10,049 nt of DNA, taken from contig JAJZWN010000049.1 of the NCBI GenBank assembly GCA_021846695.1, positions 1-10,049 of the forward strand. Direction: 5' to 3'. Source of the stretch: Thermoplasmata archaeon (GTDB lineage: Archaea; Thermoplasmatota; Thermoplasmata; Thermoplasmatales; Thermoplasmataceae). Numbering within the stretch: position 1 is the stretch's first letter; each line of letters begins with the position of its first letter. Below are positions 7,805 through 10,049 of this stretch, piece by piece. The translations under genes and the position numbers were made by a program. The notes under the pieces were generated by a model. It did not search any database, was not told where the DNA came from, and saw nothing but the letters and a program-made list of their open reading frames with translations.

Positions 7805-7854
7805 GGCATCTCCTATAAATAGCATAGTATGAAAATGCTCATGTTCTGAGGCAT
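7805..7854. promoter_or_regulatory. Divergent control region with repeated RGCAT half-sites
   Basis: Between the two divergent promoters lie GGCAT (7805-7809), AGCAT (7821-7825), its inverse ATGCT (7835-7839) and GGCAT (7850-7854), with starts 14-16 bases apart. AGCAT/ATGCT form a small inverted repeat around AGTATGAAA. Such spacing could be an operator for a regulator controlling both transporter transcripts. Five-base matches are short and may be chance. Confidence 0.25.
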
Positions 7855-7877
7855 TAATATATTAGATGTTGCAAAAA

Positions 7878-7886
7878 TTTATATAT
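7878..7886 (+). promoter_or_regulatory. TATA box for the binding-protein gene
   Basis: TTTATATAT preceded by GCAAAAA, a BRE-like purine stretch. Its centre is about 24-25 bases before the ATG at 7906, the standard archaeal distance for a leaderless mRNA. It is only about 9 bases before the ATG at 7891, which would then not be transcribed; this decides the start codon. Confidence 0.65.
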
Positions 7887-7905
7887 ATCCATGTTATGGT
7901 TTCTC

Positions 7906-9351
7906 ATGAAAAATCCACAAGACGGATCATTAAAACCTAAAAATAACTTTTGGGTGAAGGTGATTGCAGTTATAATTGTGATAGCTGTGGTAGGCGCAGT
8001 TATTGCAATAGAACTGCCGCACTTATTGCCTAAGAAAGTATCAGAACAGACGCTGCAGACATATCCGGGACCAAGCGGCCCGGTAAATTCAGACCACTTA
8101 CTGGGAGGATGCGTTATTGCTGAGGCTAATACAACCGGATTGACTACAAGTGATGTACAGGCAATGGATCAATTCGTGCAGTACATGCTATCCCCACATG
8201 TTGAATTCGCAGGCGAGAGCGCCACCGGCTTCATACCCATAAGCAGCAGCAATACAAGCGAAAGTATAACTCATTTCTATACAGGTTCTACACAGGTTGA
8301 TATAACATATTTCACCAGCGTATCTCCCTCAGATTTTTCGGCATACTATAAGGGTGTGGTAAGCGCATTCAATGCTAAATATACCAACATAAAGGTAACT
8401 GCAGTAGACGAGACTGCAACTTCCATAGTGTCTGATATAGAATCTGATGTGGCATCCGGGCATGTTGGGCCAGTGGTCACAAGCATAGATAACCTTGATG
8501 TGGGAATCCTTGCATACGGTTCATACAACGGCCATTCATACCTGCTGAATATAAACAATACTGTATCTGGAGGGGTAAAAACACTGATGCCAAACAACGT
8601 AATTCCATCAATAGTTAACCTGACCAACTACGAGGGCAAAATATTCGCAGGTTCCATACCATTCATAACAGAAATCATAAATACGCCTCTTGTGTGGATA
8701 GACCAGACAGCACTTAAGGCAGCCGGCATAAACCAGGAGCCGCAGAATTACACAGCATTACTAAATGACGCAAAAATACTGGATAAAAAGTATGGCAGGG
8801 GAATGATCAACTTCCAGGGACATGGAGGAGCCAGCACTGCAACGGAATTATACCAGTTCTTTGTGCAGTTTGGAGGAAACCCGGTGACATTCAATTCTAC
8901 CAACGATGTAAGTGCAATGTATTACATATATAATTTAAGCAAGTATTTCAGCCCTGAGTACAAAACATCATACTGGGCAACATACAAGGGACTAGCAGCG
9001 AATAAATACACCATGATGGACTACCAATGGCCGGGATCAGTTGATACAAGTACTGTAGGTATGAATACAACAGACCTGAGTGGAAACAACTCTGTATTAA
9101 ATGTATCATTGAAGGCCATAAGCGAGGGTGTATTCATAAGGGATCCGGTGCCATGGATAGGAGAATGGCAGACATTGATGGATTCAGCCTGGAAAACTAT
9201 TGTAACCAGCGGTAATTCACAGAATTATACCACGATTGCGAGCGCCCTTGCAACAGCCAACTCATCAATGTACTCATACCTGCTGAGCAATTACAATTAC
9301 ACCGTTGCCCAGGAATACGAACAGGGGATGTACAAACCTATAGTTGTATAA
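7906..9351 (+). CDS. Membrane-anchored sugar-binding protein (family 1 SBP) with rearranged domain order
   Basis: The extracellular solute receptor of the importer encoded divergently next door. From the ATG at 7906 it has 481 residues. Residues 1-15 are polar and basic, 16-36 are one hydrophobic helix (VKVIAVIIVIAVVGAVIAI) without a lipobox, so it is probably an uncleaved anchor. The binding-protein fold starts near 129 (TQVDITYFTSVSPSDFSAYY, AFNAKYTNIKV, then GSIPFITEIINTPLVWIDQ) and ends with the usual LKAISEGVFIRDPVPWIGEW at 402-421. Residues 52-115 (YPGPSG, LLGGCVIAEA, AMDQFVQYMLSPHVEFA, GFIPI) resemble a block that normally lies in the C-terminal lobe between YQWPG (373-377) and the PVPW region; in this protein that place holds only a short linker. 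Thirteen Asn-X-Ser/Thr sequons suggest N-glycosylation at the cell surface. I chose 7906 over 7891 from the TATA distance. The role is well supported by family features and context; the sugar bound is unknown, with trehalose or maltose-type glucosides likely. Confidence 0.93.
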   Translation: MKNPQDGSLKPKNNFWVKVIAVIIVIAVVGAVIAIELPHLLPKKVSEQTLQTYPGPSGPVNSDHLLGGCVIAEANTTGLTTSDVQAMDQFVQYMLSPHVEFAGESATGFIPISSSNTSESITHFYTGSTQVDITYFTSVSPSDFSAYYKGVVSAFNAKYTNIKVTAVDETATSIVSDIESDVASGHVGPVVTSIDNLDVGILAYGSYNGHSYLLNINNTVSGGVKTLMPNNVIPSIVNLTNYEGKIFAGSIPFITEIINTPLVWIDQTALKAAGINQEPQNYTALLNDAKILDKKYGRGMINFQGHGGASTATELYQFFVQFGGNPVTFNSTNDVSAMYYIYNLSKYFSPEYKTSYWATYKGLAANKYTMMDYQWPGSVDTSTVGMNTTDLSGNNSVLNVSLKAISEGVFIRDPVPWIGEWQTLMDSAWKTIVTSGNSQNYTTIASALATANSSMYSYLLSNYNYTVAQEYEQGMYKPIVV

Positions 9352-9414
9352 ATTTTTTATTTTTAGTTTTAAATTTATAATTATATATTTTTATAATTAA
9401 TTAAAAATTTTTAT
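9347..9414 (+). terminator. AT-only tract with T-runs ending the binding-protein transcript
   Basis: Sixty-eight bases with a single G (9366), beginning at the stop codon of the binding-protein gene. T-runs at 9353-9358, 9360-9364 and 9367-9370 are the kind of signal that ends transcription in archaea. No strong GC hairpin is present. Nothing else is visible before the decayed regulator gene that ends at 9452. Confidence 0.5.
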
Positions 9415-9451
9415 GAATTGTAAACTACTTAATTTTACTTATCACTGACAT

Positions 9452-9781
9452 TCATTCAATCTGCTCAAGGAAGCAAATTATTCCTTTTCCTATTTTATAA
9501 CAAAATTCTCTCAACCCATAGCTTATAATATCAATCTGCCATCTTTTAGCTATTCCTGACTGCATAAGTTCCTCAATCCTTTTTGCTATGATTGTCCTGT
9601 TTGACCCCGGAATTGATTTAACAATATCAGTGAAATTTTTCTAGTGGTATTGTTGCCCATACCTCAAGAACCAGCATTGTGTATCGTTTTCCCATTAATC
9701 GGAAAATTGGAAGTGAAGGGTCTATGCACACCGTTTTTCACCTTCGTAAATCATGCATGCATTTTCAATATTGCTATCCAT
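9452..9781 (-). pseudogene. HxlR-type winged-helix regulator broken by two frameshifts
   Basis: No frame is open across this stretch, but three pieces read on the minus strand join into one small HxlR-like DNA-binding protein. Piece 1 runs from ATG at 9781: MDSNIENACMIYEGEKRCA, ending at TAG. Piece 2 (about 9740-9627) shifts frame: DPSLPIFRLMGKRYTMLVLE, VWATIPLEK, ending at TGA. Piece 3 (from about 9640) returns to the first frame: NFTDIVKSIPGSNRT, IIAKRIEELMQSGIAKR, and stops with TGA at 9452-9454. The order Cys-rich start, LMGKRYTMLVL helix, FTDIVKSIPG, then recognition helix and RIEELMQSGI is the HxlR pattern. The total span of 330 bases is a multiple of three, as expected if one base was lost near 9720-9735 and one gained in the A5 run at 9636-9640. 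A TATA box sits at the correct distance. It might be recent decay, or a sequencing error at two sites; the surrounding large genes are intact. It lies beside the sugar-binding protein and may once have regulated it, but that is a guess. Confidence 0.7.
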
Positions 9782-9798
9782 GTACTAATTAATGCAAT

Positions 9799-9811
9799 TT
9801 AATATATATTA
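9799..9811 (-). promoter_or_regulatory. TATA box of the broken HxlR-type gene
   Basis: AATATATATTAAA on the minus strand, centred about 25 bases before the ATG at 9781, matching the leaderless arrangement of the intact genes in this window. It is preserved although the coding frame is broken. Confidence 0.5.
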
Positions 9812-9870
9812 TTTGCACAGTTTCACCAAGTGGGAATACAGATATCTATGATTGATATTTTAAATCATTC

Positions 9871-9991
9871 TCATTGTTTCCCAATTTCTGTCAAATATAA
9901 GCCTAATATTATAAAGATGAAGTTAAACAATAACGATTCTAAATGTAGTGCGATAATGCGCTGATGTTTGATAACTGTTGTCATATTCCAT
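9871..9991 (-). pseudogene. Possible small membrane protein or gene remnant with one frameshift
   Basis: An excellent ribosome site (AGGAGGT, 10000-10006) lies 8 bases before an ATG at 9991. The open frame is only 22 codons (MEYDNSYQTSAHYRTTFRIV..., stop at 9923). If one T is removed from the run at 9925-9927, reading continues as NFIFIILGLYLTEIGKQ to a stop at 9871, giving about 40 residues with one C-terminal hydrophobic helix. I recognise no family. It could be a start fragment of a lost transporter, a genuine 22-residue peptide, or chance. The ribosome site implies an upstream gene beyond the right edge on the same mRNA, although all three minus-strand frames hit stops within the last ~40 bases of the window. 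The stretch 9812-9870 shows nothing further. Confidence 0.3.
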
Positions 9992-10049
9992 ATTTTATTA
10001 CCTCCTTGCTTCAAAAGAGGTATTTCTCCATGTTATTTAATGATCATTT

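Noticed and set aside
8098..8115. LLGGC in the receptor (Cys69) resembles a lipoprotein box
   Set aside because: It lies more than 30 residues after the only hydrophobic helix, not at its end, and fits better as the LGGW motif of the transposed C-lobe block with Cys in place of Trp.
8346..8627. Minus-strand open frame inside the receptor gene
   Set aside because: It is antisense to a well-supported binding protein and has no recognisable domain.
9347..9414. AT-only tract as a replication origin or attachment site
   Set aside because: No repeated origin boxes, tRNA fragment, integrase or direct repeats are nearby; transcription termination explains it.
10001..10020. Possible hairpin CCTCCTT...AAAGAGG near the right edge
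   Set aside because: Only five of seven positions pair and there is no T-run; the CCTCCT is better explained as the complement of a ribosome site.
1..10049. CRISPR arrays, tRNA or rRNA genes, insertion sequences
   Set aside because: I saw no regularly spaced repeats, no tRNA-like arm sequences, no transposase motifs and no terminal inverted repeats.

Overview
The window looks like a piece of an AT-rich archaeal chromosome, most likely from the order Thermoplasmatales (Thermoplasma, Ferroplasma, Acidiplasma, Picrophilus or Cuniculiplasma type). The reasons are heavy use of AGG/AGA and ATA codons, genes that start at or near the expected transcription start about 25 bases after an archaeal TATA box (leaderless mRNAs), Shine-Dalgarno sites only inside the operon, many Asn-X-Ser/Thr sequons in surface proteins, and a GH15 enzyme resembling the acid trehalases known from Thermoplasma. 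The genus is inference.

Layout: (1) 3-1850, plus strand: the 3' part of a large surface protein with one membrane helix and a basic, winged-helix-like cytoplasmic tail; its frame is open at the left edge, so its start lies outside. (2) 1979-5106, plus strand: two cytoplasmic glycoside hydrolases, a GH15 trehalase/glucoamylase and a shortened glycogen-debranching-type (GH133/COG3408-like) enzyme, each with its own likely promoter. (3) 5103-7772, minus strand: a tightly overlapping operon for a CUT1 (MalFGK-type) sugar ABC importer, transcribed in the order permease, permease, ATPase and converging on the hydrolases with a 4-base overlap of stop codons. (4) 7773-7905: a short divergent promoter region. 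(5) 7906-9351, plus strand: the membrane-anchored solute-binding protein of the importer. (6) 9352-10049: no intact gene; an AT tract, a frameshifted HxlR-type regulator with its promoter still visible, and a possible broken small membrane gene, both on the minus strand.

Working together: the binding protein captures an alpha-linked di- or oligosaccharide outside the cell, the two permeases and ATPase import it, and the two hydrolases (neither with a signal peptide) release glucose inside. Trehalose is the most economical guess for the substrate, with maltose-type oligosaccharides as the alternative.

The most unusual observation is the domain order of the binding protein. A block that in ordinary MalE/TMBP-like proteins lies inside the C-terminal lobe (the PGP...LGGW...aA..FikfLlSpevq...tGfiPi segment) is found at the N-terminus, right after the membrane anchor, and is missing from its normal place. 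This looks like an intramolecular segment transposition rather than a simple truncation.
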